Shown here: positions 24,084-31,835 of the stretch, piece after piece
Position numbering within the stretch: position 1 is the stretch's first letter
Layout: each line of letters starts with the position of its first letter
Assembly: GCA_005223095.1 (NCBI GenBank)
Contig: NJBQ01000016.1
Coordinates: 1-34,074, forward strand
Reading direction: 5' to 3'
From: Candidatus Aerophobetes bacterium Ae_b3a
GTDB lineage: Bacteria; Aerophobota; Aerophobia; Aerophobales; AE-B3A
Length of the DNA: 34,074 nt
Made by a program: the position numbers and the translations under genes
Notes under the pieces: model-generated
Database searches by the model: none
Told to the model about the DNA's origin: nothing
What the model saw: only the letters and a program-made list of their open reading frames with translations

Positions 24084-24827
24084 ATGACTGATGGAGAACA
24101 AAGGACCCTGTGGGATTTCATGGATGAACCAGCTCCAAACACAAAAATACCAAAAAAAAACAAAATAAGATTGTCACCATCAGCACTTAACCTCTTTCTC
24201 GACTGTCCACGATGTTTCTGGCTTGAAAAAAACAAAGGCATAAAAAGACCTCGTGGTATATTTCCATCTTTACCTTCAGGTATGGATTCAGTCATTAAGA
24301 CATATTTTGATACCTTCCGAGTGAAAGGCGATATGCCCCCTGAAATCAAGGGAAGGGTGAGAGGGGAGCTTTTTTCAGATATTCCCATCTTAGATAAATG
24401 GAGAAACTGGCGCAAAAGCGATCTATGCTATGAAGACAGGGAATCCAATGCCATATTGGTAGGAGCACTTGATGATTGTCTAATAGAAGATGGCTTCTAT
24501 ATTCCATTAGATTATAAAACCAGGGGATATAAGTTAAAGGAAAATCCAGCACGATACTATCAAAATCAGCTTGATTGTTATTGTCTAATGCTTGAACATA
24601 GTGGTTTTGGAACCAAGGGATTAGCATACCTGCTTTATTATTGGCCTGAGCAAGTAGAGCAAAATGGTATTGTGAGGTTTCACGTTGAACCGATAAAGAT
24701 AGAGACTAATATCGAATCAGCTAAGAAAACAATCAAGAATGCTGCGAAATTACTATCCTTAACAATGCCAAAATCAAATCCTGATTGTGAATACTGCAAC
24801 TTAGTTACAAAGAGAAAAAATGAATAA
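24084..24827 (+). CDS. PD-(D/E)XK nuclease (Cas4/AddB-like) with four cysteines
   Basis: A 247-aa stand-alone RecB/Cas4-like nuclease. The order is typical: LSPSALNLFLDCPRCFW (30-46), the acidic LVGALDDC (Asp130/131), the core LDYKTRG (Asp143, Lys145), and the QxxxY helix NQLDCYCLMLE. Cysteines 41 and 44 at the N-terminal side and 235 and 238 near the C-terminus (PDCEYC) can hold a [4Fe-4S] cluster, as in AddB and Cas4, although this family usually has a 1+3 arrangement. GGAAAGG is the likely ribosome site. No cas genes, CRISPR repeats or helicase partner lie nearby, so a repair or accessory defence role is possible. Confidence 0.8.
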   Translation: MTDGEQRTLWDFMDEPAPNTKIPKKNKIRLSPSALNLFLDCPRCFWLEKNKGIKRPRGIFPSLPSGMDSVIKTYFDTFRVKGDMPPEIKGRVRGELFSDIPILDKWRNWRKSDLCYEDRESNAILVGALDDCLIEDGFYIPLDYKTRGYKLKENPARYYQNQLDCYCLMLEHSGFGTKGLAYLLYYWPEQVEQNGIVRFHVEPIKIETNIESAKKTIKNAAKLLSLTMPKSNPDCEYCNLVTKRKNE

Positions 24828-24865
24828 GTCAATGAAAATAATTTTGAAGAAAAGGAGGAATTACC

Positions 24866-25063
24866 ATGCCCCTAGTAAAAATTTATTTGTGGAAGGGAAG
24901 AGACAAAGAAAAGAAAAAGGAATTGATCAAGAAGGTAACCTCTGCCGTAGTTGATGTTATTGACTGTTCAGCTGAGGCTGTACAGGTAATAATCAATGAA
25001 GTGGATAAGGACAATTGGGGAATAGGTGGAGTGCCAGCATCAATCAAATTTCCAGATAGGTAG
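24866..25063 (+). CDS. 4-oxalocrotonate tautomerase family protein
   Basis: A 65-aa protein with the catalytic N-terminal proline after Met (MPLVKIYLWKGRDKEKKKEL), the basic residue near position 12, a helix KKELIKKVTSAVVDVI and the C-terminal VIINEVDKDNWGIGGV that closes the beta hairpin. It is typical of small hexameric tautomerases of the 4-OT/DmpI type, which convert enol and keto forms of dicarboxylates; the true substrate is unknown. AAGGAGG precedes the ATG. It lies 38 nt after the nuclease gene. Confidence 0.85.
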   Translation: MPLVKIYLWKGRDKEKKKELIKKVTSAVVDVIDCSAEAVQVIINEVDKDNWGIGGVPASIKFPDR

Positions 25064-25064
25064 A

Positions 25065-25083
25065 AGAATCAAGACTTGACCCC
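25065..25083 (+). repeat. Dispersed intergenic repeat, copy 3
   Basis: AGAATCAAGACTTGACCCC, directly after the tautomerase stop; one or two changes from copies 1 and 2 over the shared core. Confidence 0.45.
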
Positions 25084-25115
25084 AGGAATGTCTTGTCTAC
25101 CCTTTCAATTTCAAA

Positions 25116-25144
25116 TTGACATTTACATTGTCCCGTAATATAAT
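25116..25144 (+). promoter_or_regulatory. Perfect consensus sigma70 promoter
   Basis: TTGACA (25116-25121), 17-nt spacer, TATAAT (25139-25144). It leads to an untranslated leader of about 140 nt before the membrane protein at 25291. Confidence 0.75.
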
Positions 25145-25251
25145 GCAGTATAAGCGACATGTATCAGTACTCAATGGCGATGTGGAATCAACCATAAAGA
25201 GTTTTTTAAAAGACCGTTAAGATAGGATGAAAAAAACAAAATACTATGTAG

Positions 25252-25274
25252 GGCAAGGGGGAAATAACCTTGCC
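25252..25274 (+). promoter_or_regulatory. Leader hairpin next to the ribosome site
   Basis: GGCAAGG (25252-25258) pairs with CCTTGCC (25268-25274), loop 9 nt. The GGGAGG ribosome site follows within 10 nt, so the stem could influence translation. Confidence 0.4.
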
Positions 25275-25290
25275 GTAGGGAGGTAAAAGA

Positions 25291-26046
25291 ATGGCCAAAG
25301 TCATTACAGAGTTTCAAGAAAGAACGAGCACCGATCGAAAGCTTTCCTTTGGACTGTACCTGGTATTCCTTCTGGTAGTAGTCATTATGAGCGGTATCAT
25401 TACAGGGATAGGGTGGTTATTTGGAGGATGGGGAGTAGGACCAGTCGTCACAACTGCGGCCAGTACCTTAGTTGCAATTTACCTTTGGTGGTATAACTGG
25501 CTTCTTTACAGCCGCAGGAACAATCACTTCAACCGGATAAAGAGGCTCAAAGTAAGCCTTTCAGAACTTCTGGAAGAAAAGACAGAAGTAGAGAAGGGGA
25601 CTTTGAATAAAGCAGACTCTTTCCTGGAAAGAAAAGAAGCACCTCGCCCTAACATTCTTTTCTTCCTGTGGCTTATATTAAGCTACCTGGGAAGCTTCTC
25701 TAATTTTCTTGCTCCCTTGGGGGTCATATCTTTTGCCGCTCTCATCGTGGGTCTAGTGGTTTTGTACTATCTTACCACAGACTACTATTACCATGAGCAG
25801 GGAGAGATCGCCTTTCTGCAGAGGGTGACAACGGCTCTGGGAAAAAAGGGAACGGCCCTGACCGCAACTCCCAGCAATCCACTTCACACAAGGTCCTTTG
25901 GTCTCTATATCTTCCTATCCATCATCACTTTAGGTATATTCTTGCTCTACTGGGCTTACGTGATATTCAAGGACCCCAATCAACATTTCGATACTCACCA
26001 GGTATGGGAGAGTGAGCTGGAAGGAATTGTTGAGAAGTTAAAATAG
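25291..26046 (+). CDS. Membrane protein, DUF4234-like C-terminal region
   Basis: A 251-aa protein with five hydrophobic segments (about residues 17-45, 50-72, 120-140, 145-165 and 205-228). A basic coiled region (RRNNHFNRIKRLKVSLSELL) follows the second helix. The C-terminal run FGLYIFLSIITLGIFLLYWA, then a Phe near HQHF and a closing WESELEG helix, resembles the DUF4234 pattern. Function unknown. It has its own perfect promoter and leader and no partner gene. Confidence 0.65.
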   Translation: MAKVITEFQERTSTDRKLSFGLYLVFLLVVVIMSGIITGIGWLFGGWGVGPVVTTAASTLVAIYLWWYNWLLYSRRNNHFNRIKRLKVSLSELLEEKTEVEKGTLNKADSFLERKEAPRPNILFFLWLILSYLGSFSNFLAPLGVISFAALIVGLVVLYYLTTDYYYHEQGEIAFLQRVTTALGKKGTALTATPSNPLHTRSFGLYIFLSIITLGIFLLYWAYVIFKDPNQHFDTHQVWESELEGIVEKLK

Positions 26047-26270
26047 AAACAGAACATAAATAAAAATAGGAACAGCAACCATTTCTATTGGCGGATTTGT
26101 TAGTTGTCTGTAGGCTGGCGGTAAACCATGAATATCAGGGGCTGCAGCGATAGATCCGTATCGTCACTTTAGCGCAAACAGAGACAAGAAAAGTTAAACA
26201 TCTCCGGGTGAATTCTGGCCATAAAATGAACCCAACTCCACCAATTGGATAGACACACTGCAGCAAGTGC

Positions 26271-26399
26271 TTATTTCTTTTCTTTTTCCTTTTTGCCCAC
26301 ACCCTTCCTGATTGCATCAGCCTTGGAGAGAAGATAGATCATCGTACCCAGAGACACAAGAAAAATGCCGATAGCAATAGGTCCTGACCAAAAAAATAG
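26271..26399 (-). pseudogene. Small membrane protein, N-terminus lost at the IS remnant
   Basis: The minus strand reads FFWSGPIAIGIFLVSLGTMI followed by YLLSKADAIRKGVGKKEKEKK: one membrane helix with a basic tail. The frame continues upstream only into the transposase remnant at 26400-26585 on the other strand, and the sole start there is a poor GTG (26465). I take it as a gene truncated at its 5' end by the insertion. The 224 nt between 26047 and 26270 show nothing I can support. Confidence 0.35.
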
Positions 26400-26585
26400 G
26401 ACAAAATTCTTCCCACAGAAACAAGATTTGGTTTTGCTAAAGCAAAGGTAGAGGTACAAAAGCACCTAGATGAAACTATTCATATCTTTTACAAGGGACA
26501 AGAGCTTCCATTCAAGCCTATTATCCCTGTAGAACATCAACAATACGCTCCTTCTCAAAAGGAAGCCTTACTGGTAGGGGTATGA
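26400..26585 (+). pseudogene. C-terminal remnant of an ISNCY/IS1202-type transposase
   Basis: An open frame with no start, beginning directly after a stop, encodes RFGFAKAKVEVQKHLDETIH then IFYKGQELPFKPI and ends at TGA 26583-26585. The pattern KVxVQxxLDxxIHIxYKGxEL is the typical tail of ISNCY-family transposases. Only about 60 residues survive. Confidence 0.55.
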
Positions 26586-26625
26586 CATTTTTATTTTGCA
26601 GAAAGGGTGACATAATTACTTTGCA
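26583..26625 (+). repeat. Probable IS right-end repeats
   Basis: TGACATTTTTATTTTGCA (26583-26600) recurs as TGACATAATTACTTTGCA at 26608-26625. Tandem TGACA...TTTGCA motifs right after the transposase remnant suggest the end of the old element. Confidence 0.4.
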
Positions 26626-26648
26626 TTGACACAGCTTGATGCGTTCCG

Positions 26649-26676
26649 TTGACTCTAACTTAATAAGTGGTACTAT
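26649..26676 (+). promoter_or_regulatory. Second copy of the thermonuclease-type promoter
   Basis: TTGACT (26649-26654), 16-nt spacer, TACTAT (26671-26676). The stretch 26649-26693 matches 12-55 with three substitutions and one extra base. Confidence 0.6.
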
Positions 26677-26711
26677 TTAATGGGGGCAGGTCAATCGAGG
26701 GTGTGAGCAAA

Positions 26712-26736
26712 GGGTAGCCTGGCAAAATAGCAATGA
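26712..26736 (+). repeat. Leader repeat, copy 1
   Basis: GGGTAGCCTGGCAAAATAGC and the next five bases recur at 27681-27705 with two differences. CTGGC (26719-26723) can pair with GCCAG (26738-26742). Confidence 0.45.
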
Positions 26737-26784
26737 AGCCAGTTACGGGATAGTAGATCTTTGGTCGGAAAGGAGGTGTTGAAA

Positions 26785-26979
26785 TTGGACTGGGGAGGTA
26801 TAGCCTTATGTTTTGCACTCTCAAATGCAATCTGCTGCCATCTCATCTCAAGGAGGCACTATGGAGTCACAAGAAGCTGGATTGTCAATAAGTGGTTTTG
26901 GGCAGATTCTTTCGGAAGTCTACCTGCACTTGTAGCATTTGTGGCTCATGTTTACCTGTCCCGGCGACGGTCAAATTGA
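26785..26979 (+). CDS. Small membrane protein of unknown function
   Basis: The start is uncertain. I favour TTG 26785, eight bases after AAGGAGGT (26769-26776), giving 64 aa beginning MDWGGIALCFALSNAICCHL. There are two weakly hydrophobic segments and a basic end (YLSRRRSN). The frame is open from 26761. No family recognised. It is driven by the promoter at 26649 through a leader repeated at 27681. Confidence 0.4.
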   Translation: MDWGGIALCFALSNAICCHLISRRHYGVTRSWIVNKWFWADSFGSLPALVAFVAHVYLSRRRSN

Positions 26980-27169
26980 TCTAACTACACATGGAATTGA
27001 AGCCTGTCTGTCAAGGGAATTCTATTAGGCCAGTCATGGGATAGAGATACTCTTGTGCAGAATCTGAAGAGATGAGAGGCAAAAACAGGATGTAGCTCTC
27101 AGGCAGGACAAAGTAAGCCAGATCCCCGCTTGGGGAAACTGTTTAAAATATGGAAAAAAAGGAGAAAAG

Positions 27170-27610
27170 ATGAATTCAAACAAAAAGTCCACAAGAATTG
27201 TGGAAGATGTGAAGATAAATGTGAAGATAAAGCTTTCAGCATTATGGGTAGCTTTAGTATTTTTTTATCTATATAATGATGTTATCTCGTTTTTTCGGGG
27301 GGACATCATAGAGGAAGTAATAGCGGGAAAACCAGGCGGTGTCCAAATTAGTCAAATATTTCTGTTTTCAATGGCATTAATGATGGCGATTCCGATTGTT
27401 ATGGTTTTCCTGTCCCTGACGTTGAAGGCTAAAGTGAATCGCTGGGTAAACATCATCTTAGGTATATTCCATGCCGGTGTTATGCTCACTGTTACATTGC
27501 TTGTACCAGGGGAGACTTGGGCTTATTATGCATTATATATGATTCTTGAAGCTCTGTTTATAGCCCTAATTATCGGGCATGCATGGAAGTGGCCAAGACA
27601 GGAAGCATGA
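27170..27610 (+). CDS. DUF6326-type four-helix membrane protein
   Basis: A 146-aa protein with four membrane helices. The pattern VKIKLSALWVALVFFYLYND at residues ~17-36, a charged loop with GDIIEEVIAGKPGG, two central helices and the last segment EALFIALIIGHAWKWP match the DUF6326 group of bacterial membrane proteins, which have no known activity. AAAGGAG directly precedes the ATG. The upstream 190 nt (26980-27169) hold only a 14/16 match to part of the 26738 leader, at 27029-27044. Confidence 0.7.
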   Translation: MNSNKKSTRIVEDVKINVKIKLSALWVALVFFYLYNDVISFFRGDIIEEVIAGKPGGVQISQIFLFSMALMMAIPIVMVFLSLTLKAKVNRWVNIILGIFHAGVMLTVTLLVPGETWAYYALYMILEALFIALIIGHAWKWPRQEA

Positions 27611-27680
27611 GTCGATTCCATCTTTTTTTGAACCACTCAGAGGAAAAGTAGTCAAAGTCCTCAAAGAGGATGTGGATACA

Positions 27681-27705
27681 GGGTAGCCTGGCAGAATAGC
27701 AGTGA
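27681..27705 (+). repeat. Leader repeat, copy 2
   Basis: GGGTAGCCTGGCAGAATAGC plus five bases match 26712-26736 at 23 of 25. A small stem GACCTA/TAGGTC (27704-27719) follows. Confidence 0.45.
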
Positions 27706-27768
27706 CCTAGCCGTAGGTCAGACTAGCTATAGACCAGAGATGTTGTTCCTGCCGCAGCTATCAGGGTT

Positions 27769-27885
27769 ATGCACCGGCTAGTATGGGCGTCTTGGGCAAT
27801 TGGAATCGTATTGGCAGCAAAGGCTGCTCACTGGTCCATCATTGTCCCTGATAAAGCCTTATCTTTCGCCTCTTACTCTATTTAA
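27769..27885 (+). other. Short hydrophobic reading frame, perhaps a remnant
   Basis: ATG 27769 encodes 38 aa (MHRLVWASWAIGIVLAAKAA and onward). After the stop the same frame continues hydrophobic (PIIILGLLKAWPIAAV), so this may be a membrane gene broken by a stop. It sits 63 nt after the leader repeat, the same layout as the gene at 26785. Nothing else is evident between 27611 and 27993. Confidence 0.2.
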
Positions 27886-28277
27886 CCCATCATCATTCTC
27901 GGTCTCCTGAAGGCCTGGCCGATAGCTGCGGTGGGGCCTCGCTCCACCGTCACTTTCCCCTCTTTAGCCAAGAACAGACGTATGTGTGTTCAACCCCGAT
28001 TTTCACGCATTAAATTTACCCCCAATTTTCCATCCATAACAATTTGCTATTCTTGCATCCTTCCCTCGAAAAACCTTTATTATTGCCACTTCTAGATATT
28101 TTAAGATTTTTTCTTTCCCATCTTAATAGGCTTTGTATGGTTTATGAATAATATTGAATATATTAGTAAAAGATTTAAGGTGTTATTCCTCCTTAAAAAC
28201 TTGCTCATTTCTGGCCTTTTATAAGCCCTGTAGGTAGAAGTTTTAACCTTCTTTTTCTATATCCTTCCTAAGGCCTA

Positions 28278-28306
28278 TTGACAATTAAAAAATATTATTA
28301 TATAAT
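28278..28306 (+). promoter_or_regulatory. Perfect consensus promoter of the transposase
   Basis: TTGACA (28278-28283), 17-nt spacer, TATAAT (28301-28306), 47 nt before the transposase start. Confidence 0.7.
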
Positions 28307-28353
28307 TTAATTGTATAAGTAAACCATATAACCCCTATATAAGGAGAATAATA

Positions 28354-30105
28354 ATGCCTTCACGTAAGGAAATAGCGAAATTTTTCTTAGATCCTGTACT
28401 GCCAGCGGCAAAGCAGTATGAAGGACTACGGGCTTATTTTGTTGAAGAGTGCTCTGCTAGAAAGATAGCACTCCGCCTGGGGTATACACTCTCTTCCTTT
28501 CAAACTTTAGTCCGTAACTTTAAAGCCAATCTCAAGGAAGGTAGGAAACCCGAGTTTTTTATTTCTCATCGCCCTGGTCCTAAAACCACACCTAAAAAAG
28601 ACCTGGTGCGAATGGAAGCTATCACCCTTCGCAAACAAAATTACTCCATCTATGACATTCAAGCCCTTCTTAAGACAAAGGGGCATATCATTAGTCATAC
28701 TGCTATCAGCGAAATTTTGCGAGAAGAAGGATTTGCCCGCCTTCCTAAAAGAACTGAAGCCGAAGTTCGCCAAGTGAGCATTTCTCGGCCTAATACCCCA
28801 GAGGTAACAGATGTACGTTGTCTTAATCTCTCATCGGGCCGCAAGGTCAGTACAGAATATGGAGGGCTCTTCCTTTTTCTGCCAATTCTTTCAGAGTTAG
28901 GACTAGGAGAAATAGTAGCGGCTTCTAAATATCAGGGGACAACTATGATTCCCGCAGTTAGTGCCATTTTATCTCATTTGGTGCTCAAGCTCATTGACAA
29001 AGAACGGCAGAGTCATATTAATGATCTCAATTTCGATGAAGGAGTAGGACTTTTTGCTGGAGTTAATGTCCTACCTAAATCGACTGCCATCTCAAGTTAT
29101 TCTTACCGCACCACCCGTTCCATGAACCTCTGTTTTTTGGAGAAGCTCATACATCGAATCCACACAGATATTTTGCTTGATGCTAAAGTTTTTAACCTGG
29201 ACTTTCACCCTGTCCCTCATCGGGGTGAAGAAAGTGTGCTTGAAAGGCATTGGATTCCTTCCAAGGGCAAAACTTTCAAAAGCGTGCTTACCTTTTTCGC
29301 TCAAGACTCAGACACTCGCATTTTATGCTATTCCAATGCTCAGGTCTATAAGAGGAGCCAATCTGAGGAAGTGCTAAAGTTTGTAGAGTTCTGGAAGCGC
29401 ATAAAAGGATGCTACCCTACCCACCTCTTATTTGACTCTAAGCTCACTACTTATCAAAACCTCAGCCGGCTCAATCAAAGAGGTATCTACTTTATCACTA
29501 TTCGAAAAAGGGGAGTAAATCTTCTCAAACAAGCTTTATCTAAACCTAAAGTAGCCTGGCAAGAGTGCAGAATTGATACGCCCAAAAGGCGGTTTCAAAA
29601 AGTAAAGTTTATTGATACTCCCATCACCATCAAAAATTACGAGGGAAAAATTAGACAACTTATCCTCAAAGACCTGGGACGAGAATCTCCTACCTTTATG
29701 CTTACCAACGATATCAAAAGCTCTGCCCGAAATATCATTACCCTATATTCCCAGCGGGCAAGAATAGAAAATAGCATTGGAGAAAATGTAAATTTTTTCC
29801 ACCTTGACTGTTTATCCTCAGACCTTGCTCTTAATGTTGATTTCGATGTTACTACTACTGTGCTAGCAAGTCTTCTCTACCGCATGCTGGCTAGCAAACT
29901 GAGTGGATTTGAATCCTGTGGACCTAAATTACTCTTTCGCAAATTCATACTTTCCAAAGCAACTGTGATGGTAACACAGGAGGCCATTAAGGTATATTTC
30001 AGTAAACGTTCCCATAATCCTATAGTTAAAGCTGCTGTCCTCGACAAAACTGCTCCTCCTATTACCTGGCTTGGCAACCGTCGCACCTTTCTTATCTATC
30101 CCTAA
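28354..30105 (+). CDS. DDE transposase of the insertion sequence
   Basis: A 583-aa transposase. The N-terminal ~135 residues hold two helix-turn-helix units (CSARKIALRLGYTLSSFQTL and YSIYDIQALLKTKGHIISHT). The catalytic part shows three acidic positions: FNLDFHP, HLLFDSKLTTYQNL and YSQRARIENSIG, the last fitting the Y-x2-R-x3-E signature of the IS4-like DDE superfamily without its final Lys. AAGGAG precedes the ATG. Full length and in frame, so probably active. I cannot place it in a named IS family with certainty (IS1634-like is possible). Confidence 0.85.
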   Translation: MPSRKEIAKFFLDPVLPAAKQYEGLRAYFVEECSARKIALRLGYTLSSFQTLVRNFKANLKEGRKPEFFISHRPGPKTTPKKDLVRMEAITLRKQNYSIYDIQALLKTKGHIISHTAISEILREEGFARLPKRTEAEVRQVSISRPNTPEVTDVRCLNLSSGRKVSTEYGGLFLFLPILSELGLGEIVAASKYQGTTMIPAVSAILSHLVLKLIDKERQSHINDLNFDEGVGLFAGVNVLPKSTAISSYSYRTTRSMNLCFLEKLIHRIHTDILLDAKVFNLDFHPVPHRGEESVLERHWIPSKGKTFKSVLTFFAQDSDTRILCYSNAQVYKRSQSEEVLKFVEFWKRIKGCYPTHLLFDSKLTTYQNLSRLNQRGIYFITIRKRGVNLLKQALSKPKVAWQECRIDTPKRRFQKVKFIDTPITIKNYEGKIRQLILKDLGRESPTFMLTNDIKSSARNIITLYSQRARIENSIGENVNFFHLDCLSSDLALNVDFDVTTTVLASLLYRMLASKLSGFESCGPKLLFRKFILSKATVMVTQEAIKVYFSKRSHNPIVKAAVLDKTAPPITWLGNRRTFLIYP

Positions 30106-30126
30106 AAATAGGGTATAATTAGTTGA

Positions 30127-30139
30127 GTGAAAATCGGGG
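30127..30139 (+). repeat. Right terminal inverted repeat of the IS
   Basis: GTGAAAATCGGGG, the exact reverse complement of 27994-28006. Confidence 0.8.
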
Positions 30140-31447
30140 CTAAAGGAAGAATTATTAGCGGGTTGGCAGAAGCTTTCGAAGGTGCTTGACTACCTCGTAA
30201 CGGTTCTCCCTGCGCACGCCCACATTCACTCCACAGATGACCTGAACACCACAAATGTTCTTGTTCCCCTAGTCGTATATCTTGGCCATAACGATGGTAA
30301 GTTTCAGGGCGACATGGAAATACGTCACTTCATACATTGGCTCTATGCTGCCCATACTTGGGCCAGGTACACCAGTCAGACTGACCAACGACTAGATCAC
30401 GACGTTGCGATCATCCTACGGAGTAACACTCCGTGTGGAGATCTAGTTGACGCTATCATTGACCAGCGGGGCAGGATCGAGGTCAAACCCGGCGACTTAG
30501 AGGGCCGCTCGATTCAACATCCCCTTTACCGCATGACACGCATCCTGGTCAAAGCCAAAGGTGCAGTTGACTGGTTCAACGGGAGTCCCCTAGACAAGAC
30601 TGTTGGAAAGTCCTATGCTATTGAAAGTCATCATATCTTCCCCTCTTCGCTCTTGTATGAGCCAGATCGATACTCACCGAACAATCACCTACATGTTAAG
30701 GTCGTAAACGAGATTGCAAATAGAGTCTTTCTTACGAGTGATTCAAATGTCTCCTTATCAAATCAAGATCCTGGGAGCTACCTGCCTCAGGTTGAGCAGC
30801 GCTATCCTCGTGCGCTTGTCAAACAATTAGTACCAAAAGATCCCGAACTTTGGAAGCTTGATCGCTATGAAGATTTTCTGAATGAGAGGCGTAGGTTAAT
30901 CGCTGCTGCAATAAACGAATTAATGGGCGAACTATTAAAGGAAACACTAAGACCCGCTCCTCAAACATTGGACGATTTCATAAAGGCAGGAGAAAGTTCA
31001 GCGTTAGAATTCAAGGCTACCTTACGATGGGATACAAGGACAAAGCAGGCAAACAAGGAGTTGACGAAAGTAGTGGTTAAGGCAATTGCTGGTTTTCTCA
31101 ATACGGAAGGGGGTATACTACTTATTGGTATCGACGATCACGGAACAGTGGTTGGAATTGAAGAAGACTTTAAGACTCTCAAAAGGCAAGATATCGATGG
31201 TTTTCAGCAGGTTCTGATTCAAGCGATATCAGATTACCTTGGAACAGAATTTTGTAAATACCTTAAGGTAGCGTTTGAAAAACGAGAGAAAAAAACAGCG
31301 TGCATCGTCAGAGCGCAGCCTAGCCCTAAACCTGTCTTTGTCTTGGACGAAGGAGCTAAGGAATTCTACATCCGGGCCGGAAACACCACAAGGCCATTGG
31401 ATGTCGAAAAGGCTCATGAATATATAGAAATGCATTGGGAAAGTTAG
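30140..31447 (+). pseudogene. GmrSD-like (DUF262/DUF1524) protein fused to AlbA_2, N-terminus lost at the IS
   Basis: The frame is open from the base after the IS end (reading LKEELLAGWQKLSKVLDYLV) to TAG-type stop at 31447; a weak GTG at 30182 is the first internal start. First comes the C-terminal part of a DUF262 region, then DUF1524 with the HNH-like ESHHIFP and NEIANRVFLTSDSN motifs (about 30606-30760), as in GmrSD type IV restriction proteins that cut modified DNA. From about 30985 a Schlafen-type AlbA_2 domain follows (ALEFKATLRW, GGILLIGIDDHGTVVGIE, FYIRAGNTTRPL). The DUF262 nucleotide-binding half is missing and not found left of the IS. A defence role is inferred; the truncated copy is probably inactive. 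Confidence 0.75.
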
Positions 31448-31607
31448 GTTCTTTACATGTGAAGGTGTCTTGTCGGTGTGCGGAACCTTGTGACCCCTGT
31501 TTGGATGGGATAGAGTCTTGCGTCATATTTACCCACGATGGCTCCCCGGACTGGACGATGTTGATAACAAGTCTGAATAGCTTCTCAAGAATCTTCTTTT
31601 GGACTTT

Positions 31608-31835
31608 TCAAAAAGCCGAAACTTTGAAGGCCGGGAACTTTTTGATATCTACGAAGACTCTGACTGCTCCCCCGCTTCTTTCTTGAAGAATAGAAATGTT
31701 TTCAGCGAACGGCATCGATCTAATAAGAAGGTATGAGTAAGCAGAATTTGGGCGAAGTGAAACGAAAGCCTTTACACCGGGAGGGAATACTCCTGCAAGC
31801 AGATCATTTCTTTTAGCTATTTCCTTTGCTGACAT
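31608..31835 (-). CDS. Small protein of unknown function
   Basis: A 75-aa protein, MSAKEIAKRNDLLAGVFPPG onward, ending IKKFPAFKVSAF. The start has a good AGAGGTG ribosome site on the minus strand. A mixed alpha/beta composition, not membrane. Its start overlaps the end of an upstream open frame (31813-31974), so the two look like a small operon of the toxin-antitoxin kind, but no family is recognised. The 160 nt between it and the truncated defence gene hold nothing clear. Confidence 0.45.
   Translation of the reverse strand: MSAKEIAKRNDLLAGVFPPGVKAFVSLRPNSAYSYLLIRSMPFAENISILQERSGGAVRVFVDIKKFPAFKVSAF

Larger units (their letters stand above)
27994..30139 (+). mobile_element. Apparently intact 2146-bp insertion sequence
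   Basis: CCCCGATTTTCAC at 27994-28006 is exactly inverted as GTGAAAATCGGGG at 30127-30139; similarity extends inward (TTAAATTTACCCC versus GGGTATAATTA). Inside lie one transposase gene and a ~350-nt upstream region with a consensus promoter; the 28007-28277 part is AT-rich and codes for nothing I can see. No clear target duplication flanks the ends (TTCAA left, CTAAA right). The right end abuts the truncated DUF262/DUF1524-AlbA gene, so the insertion or a deletion from its end removed that gene's start. Confidence 0.8.

Noticed and set aside
22951-25083. CRISPR from the three AAATCAAGACC copies
   Set aside because: Copies are about 1 kb apart and separated by genes.
27980-30150. Target-site duplication of the IS
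   Set aside because: Flanks TTCAA and CTAAA do not match at any short length.
30182-31447. Intact gene starting at GTG 30182
   Set aside because: The frame is open and coding-like back to the IS end, no ribosome site precedes the GTG, and the DUF262 front half is missing.
31435-31686. 83-aa plus-strand frame with several cysteines
   Set aside because: It starts inside the end of the truncated defence gene, has no ribosome site and overlaps the better supported minus-strand 75-aa gene.
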